From Siphonodentalium dalli (taxonomy: Eukaryota; Mollusca; Scaphopoda; Gadilida; Siphonodentaliidae): DNA of 64,000 bases. The notes beneath the pieces were generated by a model. The model was not told the origin of the DNA and ran no database searches. It worked only from the letters and a program-made list of their open reading frames with translations. The stretch covers positions 104,560,278 to 104,624,277 of the forward strand of contig CP136069.1 in assembly GCA_032622095.1 (NCBI GenBank). The letters run 5' to 3'. The position numbers and the translations under genes are program-made. Numbering within the stretch: the first letter of the stretch is position 1; each line of letters starts with the position of its first letter. Shown piece by piece: positions 19,901 through 31,200 of this stretch.

Positions 19901-22139
19901 AACTCTATTTAAGAACTATCTCAGTTGACTATGTTGCCAATTTATATTGAGTATTATTTCTAAAAATGATACTGGGTGATATTACTTTTTTTATTTTGAT
20001 ACATTGAGTGACAAATTTTGACAATTCAATAAAGTTTTGATCGGAAAGTTGCACCAAGATTTTTGATTTTCTCTTCACGCATTGTCTACAGAAGAATGAG
20101 TTACACGTCCCAATGTCATGCCAATTCAGCTCAATGATGTGGGCACGGGGATTGCTTAGATTAATACCCAAATAAATTATGAATTTAAAGCGCATTGACA
20201 AATACATAATCTTGAGTATATTCTCCACAATATAATCGAAAAATACAAACGAATGGACACATGATTCAATCCAAATGGTTTATTTAAAAAACATTCCTGC
20301 CAAGAAACGCCCACTGATTACGTGCGCAGAAAATATGTACACGTGTTGTTGTCATGTGGGGCACGCAATGGGGAATGGCATCTATCATGGCTATAACTAT
20401 TACCCATTCTGTAATAAATAAATTACATTCATTGAAAATTCAAACAGAATATATCTTAGAGTTAGTATCAATTGACAATTTCTCGAGTTGCCATTGAATT
20501 TATTGATCAGCCGATGACGATGAAAAAATCTGGGAACATTGCCACGACGTCAGAGTGGCAATGATAAATTCGGGCCATTTTGTTCTCTTGTTTGATTCAG
20601 AAAATGTTTATTCTCTGCGCTTTAACATTGCAAAATACTCCAGTAAATTGGCCATATCATGATGTGAAAAATCAAAGAAATGACATTGTAATACATTAGT
20701 TATGTTTATTTGGAAACACGTGTTCACGAGACATACGCGTTTTTTTTGTAAAATAAAAGTGCGCGAAGCAATTCGAAATATTAATTAGTGCGCAAGGCTG
20801 CATTTACCGCAAATTAATTATCAGCATTGTCTTGTAATTTTATATTGAATACGATTGCTCAGAATTCACTAAGAGAAAGCACTTTTCTCGATCGTAATAC
20901 ACAATGTAGCCACGAATGAATTGTTTACTTTACACAAGATCTATACGGGCGAATGTATTGACTGCAATGTCAAGGTTAAAAGCTGGTGCCAGACAGAAGA
21001 AAACACGTGCGTGTATAAATCACTGGTACAACAACTGGTACAATATGGATTAGTTTTGTCTAATAATGCAGACAATTGTAACTGAATTTACACGTAACTA
21101 TCCAAGAATTGTTATGCCACTTGATAGTTTATTTTTATGTTTCTTTTTACCACGTACCATTGATTTAAACCATTAATAAATCACCCAATTTCGTGATGTG
21201 GTTTGCCGACAGAGAAATTGAAGACTGAAATTCACATTGAGAAAACAAAACTGACCTTTTGTTTGTTATTGTTATAAATATAACTATGAAACCTAATAAA
21301 TATTCACCATACTATCATGCTAGAGGGAGGGGATTCACAACTCTGAAAAACAATTACTCCCATCATGCAGTTGAACATACAGTCAATTTCGCTTTATTGC
21401 ATAGGCGTCGGTGCATGGCCTTTCTCATGCAATTAACCGAATATGCATAAAGCCGAAATCACCCCATCACCCAATTTGAGGTTCTTAGATTTTTTGTTTT
21501 TACCGTAGTATGGCGAAATAGCAAATCATTCTGTCGCCGTCTATCAATTTCAAATTTCATCTCACAACTTGTTGTAAATTACTATTATGTCAATAAACTG
21601 ATTCATTAACATCTTTATTTGTTGTTATAAAATTATTACATACCATCATTATCACACACAAAAAACATTAAGAAACAAAACCATTTCTTAAACATGTTTT
21701 TATTTCTCCCATCCCATAATTTCTACAGCCTATCTATTTATAGACATTATGACATTGTATGGGAGGCCAAACCAAACACATTCCTTGTTATTTCCATTAC
21801 AGAATGGATTTTATATTGAGTAAGCAATTGTGTTTAATACTTTATTTTAATTTAAACGAACATGATAAAAACAGCAAAAGCAAATGATAAACAACAATTA
21901 CAACAACATTAATAATATACGTTGCGTTTTCGTTTTGAAGACATGATATGCTGTACACTGATAACCAGTAGCCTTATACTGAGAAATGTTTTGATAAAAC
22001 CCCGAGAGTGAATCCTAGTGAACCATTGTTACACTATAAATCAGTTGAATTCATTGAATAAACACGGCACCATGTGTGTCGGGATGAGAAACAAAGACAG
22101 TGTTGTTTTAGCATTTGTGTCTAACTTGGGGAAACAGTG
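19901..22139. other. AT-rich intronic DNA with one further copy of the arm repeat
   Basis: About 20590-21000 repeats the arm sequence in the same orientation as the left arm (GATGTGAAAAATCA, GTTTATTTGGAAA). The rest shows no gene, RNA or obvious tandem repeat. Confidence 0.5.
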
Positions 22140-22730
22140 ATGTCAACCAGCTGTTCAGTTAATGAGAAGCCATCACCATGTAAACATGTTTCTATTCATT
22201 AAATTATTGTCGGCTCATAAACAAAGAGACCATTGTGTTGGCCTTCTTTTTTGTGTCGGCGACCTTGACACTTTGTTGATAGAATTCCCGAATCGTCCTT
22301 TCACATTCAATAGGATTTTCGGAATTCGAACTGCAGCTAGTTGTTTACAAATGTTTTTATTGTTATGAATCAGACACAAAACAAATATACAAACTTTAAT
22401 CAATCATACAATTCACAAAGAAATAAGGAAACATACAGGAAATGTGTGTGAACAGAAGCATGTTAGAAGAAATAGAAAAGCACTTGGGTTTAGTTGGCGT
22501 CCTTGACACTTTGTTGGTGGAATTCCCGGGAATTTTCCTTTCACTTTGAATTCTCAGAATTGCAACTGGAACTTCAGGTGTTTACAAACGTTTACAAACT
22601 CAACAAACAAACAAATAAATATACAAATTTTAATGAATCATGCAATTCACAAATAAATATGGAAACATACAGGAAATGTGTGTCAACAGAAGCATGTTAG
22701 AAGAGATAGAAATTTGTATTAAGCTTTCCC
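22140..22730. repeat. Tandem duplication, about 225-bp unit
   Basis: Two direct copies meet near 22490. Each runs from CCTTGACACTTTGTTG through GTTTACAAA to AACAGAAGCATGTTAGAAG. No coding frame is preserved between the copies. Confidence 0.75.
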
Positions 22731-23126
22731 GTAAAATACGTATTTCAAACTAAATTTTATTTACAATTTGCTATAAATTCGGCACCATAAGGTGACTTTT
22801 TACCCCTTCTCAGAAACATTTTTGGCGATTTTCGTATTGCATAAAAACAGAATACAGTCTGACCCTTATGCAAATAAACGATTAAAAAATGGTCTTTTTA
22901 TGAGAAAATGGTTTGGTGCATGCATATTTTATGCAAATAGCCGAATTATGGATTTAAACGATATGCAATTAACTGAAATTGACTGTATTACATAAAACAA
23001 GAGCCACCATAAAATTTAGTAAGAATACTTTTTTTCCCCCAATAACTTTGACGTCACCATAAAGTTCTGTTGGCTGGGGCGGCGACGTTCTCTCCAGTCA
23101 GTATTGGCTGGAGGTAATGATGTTAA

Positions 23127-23345
23127 GGGTCATCTCAAAACTACTATCGGGATCCCGATAAATATCCCGATAGGATCCCGATAACTCAAAACTATCTTCT
23201 AAATTTCCCGACAGATCCCGATAGAGCGGTCGCCATTTCCCGAAAATATTCCGATTCCGCATCTAAATATTCCAATAACACGCTGATTTCCCGAAAATTT
23301 CCCGATAACTTTCTGAAAGTAATGTACGTAGCGTATTGCCGATAA
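23127..23345. mobile_element. TAAGGG-type transposon end with CCCGATA subterminal repeats
   Basis: The end reads GGGTCATCTCAAAACTAC after a TAA (23124-23126). Many copies of (T)CCCGATA and CCCGAAAAT follow. The layout resembles the TAA-flanked element at 30858 and the end at 63531. The opposite end was not located. Confidence 0.45.
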
Positions 23346-24034
23346 CTTTTCGATAATTTAACCATTTATTTCAAGAACAATTATGTCTGTTTTGATAATA
23401 GATGAATCGAGCATGTTGTTTTGTTTATTTCAGTGTTTCTGTTTCCGGTTCAATGTGTTGTCATTACTTTTGGATTCGTCCACAGCTTCCTTTGTAAGCA
23501 CATTTTTGTTCGGGTGGAAGCTTGTTTAAAAGAATTAAAACTCTACATGTTTCAAGCGTTTCGATTCAAAGTTATTAAATTGTCCATTGAATTATTTTTG
23601 CATATTATTCATACAGCACATATCTCCTAGAAGCGCTCTGAAGAAAACATAAAAAGGAATGGTTTCATAAAGGTAGTATCCCTTCAACACTAGCAATAGA
23701 CTGGTCCAAAGTGAACGTGATAAAAAATTCAAATATATATTTGATAAAAATCGAATGGATTACCAACATGTGAAATAAATGCCATAAGATTACGATAATT
23801 ACTACACATTGGCTTCAAATAGTTGATTTTCAATAGCAGGTAGCTTTCTTTAAACAATATTTGAGAACTATATTGTTCGGCTGATTTTCCCACCACCTGA
23901 TTTGCTCTTATTTTTTGGCGCCATCAGTGTCTTGTAAACAATTCACGCTGCCAGGATTTCGATTCATCATTCAAAAATAAATTTGTTCTCAAAACTACGG
24001 CCAATAAATATAATTTCTCCCAGTGTATTTTTTT
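23346..24034. other. Intronic DNA without recognised features
   Basis: The sequence is AT-rich, with a 69-codon frame at 23421-23630 that has no family resemblance or splice context. I treat it as non-coding. Confidence 0.5.
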
Positions 24035-24330
24035 AGCTCAACTTTACTTTGTAAAGTTTGAGCTATTGCCATGGCTTGGTATCCGTCGTGCGTGTGTGCG
24101 TGATTCGTCAACAATTTCCTTTAGCACGGGCTACAGTTCGTACCTTTGGTCCGATTATTATGAAATTTGTCATGGATGTTGACATTGACATGTAGATGGG
24201 AACGAGTCATTTTGGGGTCATTCGGCCAAAAAACATGGCCGCCAGCAGCCATCTTGGATTTTACTCTTTGCATGACTAAATCCTTTGGCATGGGCTACAG
24301 GTCGTACCTTTGGTCAGATTATTATGAAAC
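24035..24330 (+). mobile_element. Helentron-like family C, truncated
   Basis: It opens with AGCTCAACTTTACTTTGTAA, the first half of a near-perfect palindrome, then a CGTGCGTGTGTGCGTG tract and units containing GGTCGTACCTTTGGTC and CATGGCCGCCAGCAGCCAT. It breaks off where the right inverted-repeat arm starts. Confidence 0.6.
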
Positions 24331-24900
24331 TTTAAAATGCAGATAACGAAATGCGCTAAATCATTATTTTTTTGAAAATGGCGCATTTTGCACGCGTTCG
24401 CCTCGCCGCCTATACTGACACAAATAAAACATAACGCAAGTTTTACGCAGTCAATTCTTTAATTTTTCACATCACAATTTGGCGAATTTCCTGGAGGCTA
24501 TCTAAGTGATAATGCGCAGTGAATGTGAACATTAGTAATCACACAAGAACAAAATAATCAGCGCTGACAAAAATGTTTACCCCTCCGAGAACCTCATATG
24601 CACCTAATGTTCGTACTTGACCCAATTAATTATGATCGATAGATCCCTCCCTACACATTTCAATGCGTCGATCATGCCCGTCATATATGACATAATATTG
24701 GCAAGTCATTTTAAAACGATGGACTGGCTATTAATATCGATAAAAGTATGCACATTTGAGATATCAAACTAACTAAAAGTTAGCAAGACATCTTTTTGAA
24801 AAAAGATGACGAAATATAGACCTACTACAAACAAATCGCATCGTGTTACCTTGACCTTGATGATGCAATCGTAAAATTCGACACTGTCAACATAATTAGG
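24330..24900. repeat. Right arm of the long inverted repeat
   Basis: Diverged reverse complement of the left arm at 18050-19900. The loop between the arms is about 4.4 kb. In the nuclear pre-mRNA the arms could pair. Confidence 0.65.
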
Positions 24901-25224
24901 CTATGTTCAACTTATCAAAATTATTAATGCAGCCTATTTATATTAGTAATAATTACAGAAAACGAAATTAATGTAGAGTATATAGGCCTACAAAAGCAGC
25001 CCATGCACACATTGTCAGTTAAATGTTATGATTGCTTCGCGTATTTATAACTTTTGCACTGCAGATTTGCATGGAATTTTCCAGTCATATTTTCACAGGT
25101 CTGTATAGACGCTCTTTATTTACCATATTAGGATTCATGGAAACAACAACAACATTATGGAAAAACTATGGAATTACTACTAAATTGTTAATGCTAAAAG
25201 TTTACATATACAGCAGGACCCCCC

Positions 25225-25226
<2 letters not shown>

Positions 25227-25261
<35 letters not shown>
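25227..25261. repeat. Poly-C run, 35 bases
   Basis: The longest C/G mononucleotide run in the window, about 500 bp before the second GAK exon. The polyproline frame across it is an artefact. Confidence 0.9.
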
Positions 25262-25758
25262 ACATGTCATGTTACGAATCTCTATAGTCTGCATGTACTA
25301 AATGATAGAGAACAGAGTAGATATTCATGGCTTGCATGATCGATCTACCCCCCAGGTCAGGTCAGGTCAGGTCCAGTTAAAAGGTTTAAAATGATCTCAA
25401 ATAAAATTCCCCATACTGATAGAATGACATGTGTGAACAACCTGACAAATCAATATAATGATCAATATAACTGAAGCAGCATGAAACAAGTTAGATATTG
25501 CCAACCCACTCAAACAACTGTGTTCTAGTTTAATTACACACCCGGATGACAATGAAGGGTCACTCATTAATTTCTTGTTCAAAGGTATTCTTCATGAGCT
25601 GCTTAATTGCCATATAAATAAAACACAAATGTTCTGTTAAGATTATGTCTTTTCCAAGGATGTTGATGCATTATTTGAATATCTTGAAATTCCTTTTATT
25701 TATTTATTTATGATATGGCATGTAATATAATAATAACTCTGTTCTGGTCCATTGATAG

Positions 25759-26832
25759 GAGCATCAGAGAGAGCTCGAAACAGAATGCAGAGAAGCTCAA
25801 GCCTAAGCTCAAATGAGAGTCCAGTTCATAAACCATTCAGCGACGAACCTAAACCAACCAGTAAGCCTTCAACGAACAACATTGATAAAGAAACAACTAA
25901 GAAGTCAGAGCCTCCCACTGGCTCCTTCTTTGATACACTTGATTGGAAGGACAATTATGGATCTGTTCCTGATGAGCCTGTGGTGCCACATATAATCCAG
26001 GAAATGGAAATCAAGTTAATAGACAATGAAAGCTCAGATGATGAAGATTTCTCATCTTTATCAAATAATGCTGGTCAAATAAAGGAGAACAAATTTAATT
26101 CAATATTTGGAACTCATTTCAAATCACCCCCATGTCCTCCAACTACCCCGAATCCTCCTGAGCAGGATGCTGACCTTTTAAACATAGGTAGTGGCCCAAC
26201 TCAAAATGTCAACAGTTTCGTTGACAAATTAGACTTATTAAATATTGGCGGGAGCATTGCTGATGGTAGTTCTAGGAATTTAGACTTATTATCTGGTGGC
26301 GGCGGCACCTCAGACTTTGATTTCTTTGGACAAATGGACAGTATGAACAAACCATCTCAACCATCTAGTCAAACTACAGTAAAAAACAATACATTTGACC
26401 CATTCAAAGCTGCCGGAGACAAAACATCAGCAGGTAATGACTTCTTCAATATGATGGACAGTAATTCCAACAATCCCCCTGCTTCAAATGACTTAATTGG
26501 CAGCTGGGGATCAACTATAAAGACAAACATGACTTCGACAGGTTCAGGTGGCAGTGACAAGGACTTATTCAGTAATTGGAATTCAGGAAAAAATAACCAG
26601 TTCCAATCTGACATTCCAAAGAACAATAGTTTTAGTAGTTTTGGTTCTGCTGGAGTTCCTAGAAATAATAGTTTTAATAATTTATCGTCTGGAATGACTA
26701 CAAATATGCCGAAAACAAACAGTTTCAATAACTTGGACAGTGTGAATTCTTCTGGATGCAATGATGGTTTAAATCCAAATACCACAGAGGCACAGTCCAA
26801 TCAGATGAAAAATGACCCATTTGCAAACTTCG
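25759..26832 (+). CDS. Auxilin/GAK exon: clathrin- and adaptor-binding linker
   Basis: This 1074-nt exon lies between an acceptor (CATTGATAG) and a consensus donor (TTCG/GTAAGT). It encodes 358 residues in phase 1 and continues the exon at 16961. A FFDTLDW motif near residue 56 matches the conserved block after the C2 domain in GAK and auxilin. The rest is low-complexity and acidic, with repeated DLLNIG/DLLSGG motifs (clathrin-box-like), DPF motifs (two copies, AP2-ear-type) and FDFFG. Near the end, three related units PKNNSF, PRNNSF and PKTNSF follow each other. The linker would bind clathrin and AP2 on coated vesicles. The J-domain exons expected downstream were not found. Confidence 0.88.
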
Positions 26833-26867
26833 GTAAGTAATTATAAATTTTTAGACTCCCGTTTTTT

Positions 26868-27410
26868 AGTGCAACTTTACTTTGTAAAGTTTGAGCTATT
26901 GCCATTGCCGTGTGTGTGCATCCATCAACAATTTCCTTTAGCTCAGGCTACAGATCGTACCTTTGTGTCATTGCAGTTGAGATTGATATGTAGATGGGAA
27001 CGAGTCATTTTGGGGTCATTCGGCAAAAAAAATAAGGCCGCCAGTCATTTTGGGGTCATTCGGTCATAAAACATGGCTGTTGGCAGTCATCTTGGATTTT
27101 ACTGATTGCATGACTAAATTCTTTGGCACACCCTACAGTCCACTTCCCTCAGCCGATCATCACCAAACTTCATAATAATCTTGATATTGATATACTAGAT
27201 GGAAGCTATCAAATGTTTTTGAATTTCATTTGAAAACATAGCTGCCAGCAATCATCTTGGATTTTACTTTATATATATCTCTTCGTGTTGATAATCTAGT
27301 ATTACTTAGACTTTTCAACTTTCCGTATTCTTAATTGCTCCATTGAATGTAACGCATGAAATTATTCCATTTTCAAGTTGAGCTACAGTGTCATTGACAC
27401 TTTCATTTAT
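26868..27410 (+). mobile_element. Helentron-like family C element in the next GAK intron
   Basis: It starts with the CAACTTTACTTTGTAAAGTT palindrome and contains three or four 'CATTTTGGGGTCATTCGG / CATCTTGGATTTTACT' units. It ends near the perfect hairpin AGTGTCATTGACACT followed by TTCATTT. The 3' hairpin plus pyrimidine-rich tail parallels families A and B. Confidence 0.6.
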
Positions 27411-27985
27411 CTGATTGGAACCAAATTTGGTATGCGAGTTTCTCAACTCAAAATACGGATCACGTTTGAATATGAGTTTGATCTGATTTTTTTACTGGAA
27501 TCACGGCCCTTACTAAGAATTAAACATATTTGAGGTTTTCTGATGATTGCCCTTAGTTGCTTACCTAATTAACCTTAACTAATTACCAGTAATACCAGCT
27601 TAGCTGCAAGAGAGACAGGAGAGAATGAGGCTTATTGAATTAGTGTTGTTTTTAGCTCTATATAATAGAATTAACTGCAAAGAGTAGTGTAAGGTGTAAC
27701 CCATTCATGATTCAATGGAATCTCCCATTCAGTTCTAAAAGTATAAATTGGAATAGTCTATTGTTCATTTGTAGGCATGTTTTTGAGCAGTCAGAGAGAA
27801 CTCCATTCAGTATCACTATTTTAAATAATTTAAAAATTTCTGCAGGTTCTATGGGCAGATTTCCATTATACTTGGCATGGAGCATTGCCTTAAAGCATAG
27901 TTTATTATTTGTTCATATGTTCATGGTTGAGTGAATGCCATAGAGCATGGATAGTTGGGCGGATATGTGTAAAATCGTTCATTTT
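27411..27985 (+). repeat. Family A internal fragment
   Basis: It begins with the GGAACCAAATTTGGTATGCG unit and ends with the TTCATGGTTGAGTGAATG block, both shared with other family A copies (38.0-40.0 kb, 46.7 kb). No terminal hairpin is present. Confidence 0.5.
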
Positions 27986-29040
27986 AATGAACAAGGTAGC
28001 ATAGGTTGTAGCTCACTTGGTTATTAACCAAGTTATATAATCAACTGACAACCCAATGTTCTATTCTGGTTGTCCCAGTACCTTCTGGGGATGACAAATT
28101 CATTTTAAAGATGTAGTATGGAATTCTGCCAAAACGTCTTTTGGGATTCTGGTCATATTTCTGAATGGAAATGGGCAAAACTTCGAAACAGAACTGAGAG
28201 GAACCATATTATGTGGCTACTCTTGCCCATTAGTATCACAATTGATCAACTTAATACATGGTGTATGTCAAAATTGCGTGACTGCATGTGTGGTCATATG
28301 TGAGGTTTGAATATGTTTAGAGGGAGTTATTGTATGATCATGAATGATGTGAATAGTTATACAAGGAGTGGCCATATGGTCATTGGTGGGGTGTCCATGA
28401 GCTGCATATGTATACAAGGAATGGCTGTATGGTCATGGGTGAAGTGAATATGTATACAGCGAGTGGCTGTATGATAACAGATGTTGTGTATGGGTATAAC
28501 GAGAGTAGCTACATGGTCATCGGTGTGTTGTTTATGTATATATGAAGTTACTAGATATCCTTGTGTGTGATGCACAGGTGTATCTTGGAGGGCTATTGTT
28601 GTGGATGGGTATATATCTATACACGTGTTGGCTGTATGATCATGGGTTTGTGTATGGACAAATGGGGGAGTGGTTGTACTTATGGGTAATGTACATTGGT
28701 GTACATGGAATGACTGTATGGTCATGATTTTTGAAGTGTATATGCATACATGTATAGCTTGGTAGTCATTGGCGGGCTTGTGGGTATATAGGAAGTGTCC
28801 TTGTGATCATGGGTGTATATGGGATGTATATGCATCTCAGCTGTGTCTGTACTGTCATGGATGAGTGTATCAGTATCCAGCGAGTCGCTGGGTTGTCATG
28901 GTGATGTGTATATGCAGGTCTGGAGTGTACAAATGGCTGTGTGTGCGGGGTATTGGTATATCTATTGATGAGGTGTACTGTATGTGTATACATGCAGTGA
29001 CTCTACAGTGATGTGCGGGGTGAATATGTATATGTTGAGT

Positions 29041-29865
29041 GGCTATATATATACAACTAGAAGGTGACCCGACTTCGTCCGGGCTTTGACCTTGAATTGA
29101 CCATTTTGAAGGTCAAGGTCAGGTGGGGTCAAACACCAACACCCCAAAAATGGTGGAAATCGGCCCAGCGGATACCGGGAAATCGGCCCAGCGGATACCG
29201 AGATACCCTATGCATCAAATTTCGTCCGTAAAAATCCGCCAGTTTAACCCGATTTGATTTCCACTCAAGTATATAAACGCGCCTCATATACACACGCTCA
29301 TTAATTATCAAGTTTCAACGTAACGATAAATTACCATCGGTGCCCGAGATATCGCCAAGACGTCTGAAACAGTCAAATGCATCGGCCGGTTATTAAAGCG
29401 TTAACGTGATCTAACGTTATGACCTCTAACGACGTCATAGAAGTTACGCATTGTTTTTATCCTGATGGAAGATAGTACCACTTCTTCTTGATAATGGAGG
29501 CAGATAACTAAAACGGATACATACGCATTATATATCGTTGGAAAGAGGAAACACGAAAGATTCTCACAGTGTCATTATTATGACTGGCATTTTATTATTC
29601 GCGCTGTTTCGAATCGATTTGTAAGCACCGAACTCAAATGAAAGTCCTGTAACACAGCGTAAAAACAGATTTGACCTCGGCACGTGAAAAGTTGACCTCG
29701 GATCTGAAAATTAATATGCCTATGCCACTTCCCGACCGATAGTAACCTCACATACGAAGTTTCATCGAAATCGGGTCGGCCGTTTTCGAGTCCATCGCGA
29801 TCACACACACAGACACACAGATACACACACACACACACAGATCTTCCAAAATATATAATAGATGA
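29041..29865 (+). mobile_element. Retroposon-like insertion in the minisatellite
   Basis: The segment begins near ACTAGAAGGTGACCCGACTT and ends with TTTCATCGAAATCGGGTCGG, an (AC)n tract, and TTCCAAAATATATAATAGAT. The wording near the end resembles 3' ends of some non-LTR or SINE elements of invertebrates, but I cannot name a family. A short internal tandem repeat (AAATCGGCCCAGCGGATACC, two copies) lies at 29157-29200. Confidence 0.4.
29261..29347 (+). repeat. 87-bp exact duplication, copy 1
   Basis: The 87 bases from CCACTCAAGTATATAAACGC to CATCGGTGCCCGA occur again without a mismatch at 29977-30063. The copy here is within the retroposon-like insertion. Confidence 0.9.
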
Positions 29866-29976
29866 GTGAGTAAATATGTATACAAGTAGTCATAAATGCG
29901 GTGTGTGAGTATATACAGCGATTGTCTGAATTTTCTATTGGCGAGGTGTATAAGCAAACATGGAGTGTATGGATGG

Positions 29977-30063
29977 CCACTCAAGTATATAAACGCGCCT
30001 CATATACACACGCTCATTAATTATCAAGTTTCAACGTAACGATAAATTACCATCGGTGCCCGA
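29977..30063 (+). repeat. 87-bp exact duplication, copy 2
   Basis: An exact second copy of 29261-29347, but standing alone between minisatellite units. The segment contains TATATAAA followed by GC-rich text, which resembles a TATA box. Confidence 0.9.
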
Positions 30064-31200
30064 CTGTTCAGGGCATTGGTATATATTGAATGACTCTATG
30101 GCCATTGGTGAGGTGTAGATGTATACCTGGAGAGACAATATGGTCATGAGTGAGGTGTATATGTATATATTGAGTGGCTATATGGTAATCAGTGTGACCG
30201 ATAGGTATACCTTGAGTGACCGTATGGCCAATGTTGAGGCGATATGTGGGGTATTGGTATACCTATGGTTGTAATGACATTGTTGAGGTGTTTATGTACC
30301 GGTATACCTTGAGTGACTGTATGCATGGATAGGGTTTATATGTATGTTTTGAGTGGCTATATGTCCATATGTGTGGCCAATAGGTGTACACGGAGCAACA
30401 ATATGGCTAATGGTGGAGTGAATATGTATACAAGGAGTTACTGTATGACCATGAATGTGGTGTGTGAGTATACAGCGAGTGGCTGAATTGCCATGAGTGA
30501 GGTGTACATTCAAGTCTGGCTTGTATGAATGGTCGTGTGCGCATAGTATGGTGATATATAGAAGGGCTGTATGGCCATTGATGAGGTGTATATGTTTACC
30601 TGGAGTGACTATGGTTATGGTTGCGGTGTATATGTATATCTTGAGTGTCTATGTGGCCATAGGTGTGGCAAATAGATATACAGGGAGTGATTGAATGGCT
30701 AATATGTATAGAAGAAGTGGCTGTATACATGGAGTGATCATATAGTCATGGTGAGGTGTACATGTAGGGTTATGCCTGCATGACTGTATAGTCACGTGTG
30801 GATGTACAGGTATACCAAGTGTGGCTGTATGGTCATGCATGAGGTGTATGTGTATAAGGGAGCGTCTCAAAAGTCTTTGCGGAATTCCGAAAGTATTTTC
30901 CAAAAACAAATGACGTTATGAACACTTTGCGGAAAACTGTTTGCGGAAATTTTTCGGTAATTACGTTCCTTCTTTCGGAAAATAGCGCTAAGGCTTGCGG
31001 AAAAGAAGACGACGTTTGCGGATTTTTTTCGGAATACGTCCGACATTTTCGGAATTTGCGGAAATAATTGCGGAATTCAACCCAACGTTATCGGAATTTT
31101 AGTTTCCTCTTTCGGAATTTGCGGAAATAATTGCGGAATTCACCCTAACGTTATCGGAATTTGAATGCATGCGGACCTCGTTCCGGAAAATTTGCGGAAT

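Larger units (their letters stand above)
17158..25758 (+). other. 8.6-kb GAK intron filled with repeats
   Basis: The intron starts GTTAGT and ends ATAG. Phase 1 is shared by both flanking exons. It contains the inverted repeat copy at 17595-17715, the hAT MITE, long inverted-repeat arms, several tandem duplications, a family C fragment and a poly-C tract. I found no additional GAK exon in it, although very small exons could be missed. Confidence 0.75.
28275..30855. repeat. Degenerate minisatellite, about 50-bp unit
   Basis: Units of the form GAGTGGCTGTATGGTCATGG then GTGAGGTGTATATGTATAC repeat many times with heavy divergence. The many short frames rich in His and Thr on the minus strand are by-products. 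The array is interrupted at about 29041-29862 and resumes beyond the nested element at 37204. Confidence 0.8.

Noticed and set aside
25032-25301. 89-codon frame ending in polyproline
   Set aside because: The proline run is the poly-C tract; nothing else supports coding.
28357-30909. His/Thr-rich minus-strand frames as a repetitive protein
   Set aside because: They are translations of the degenerate minisatellite; frames break between units.
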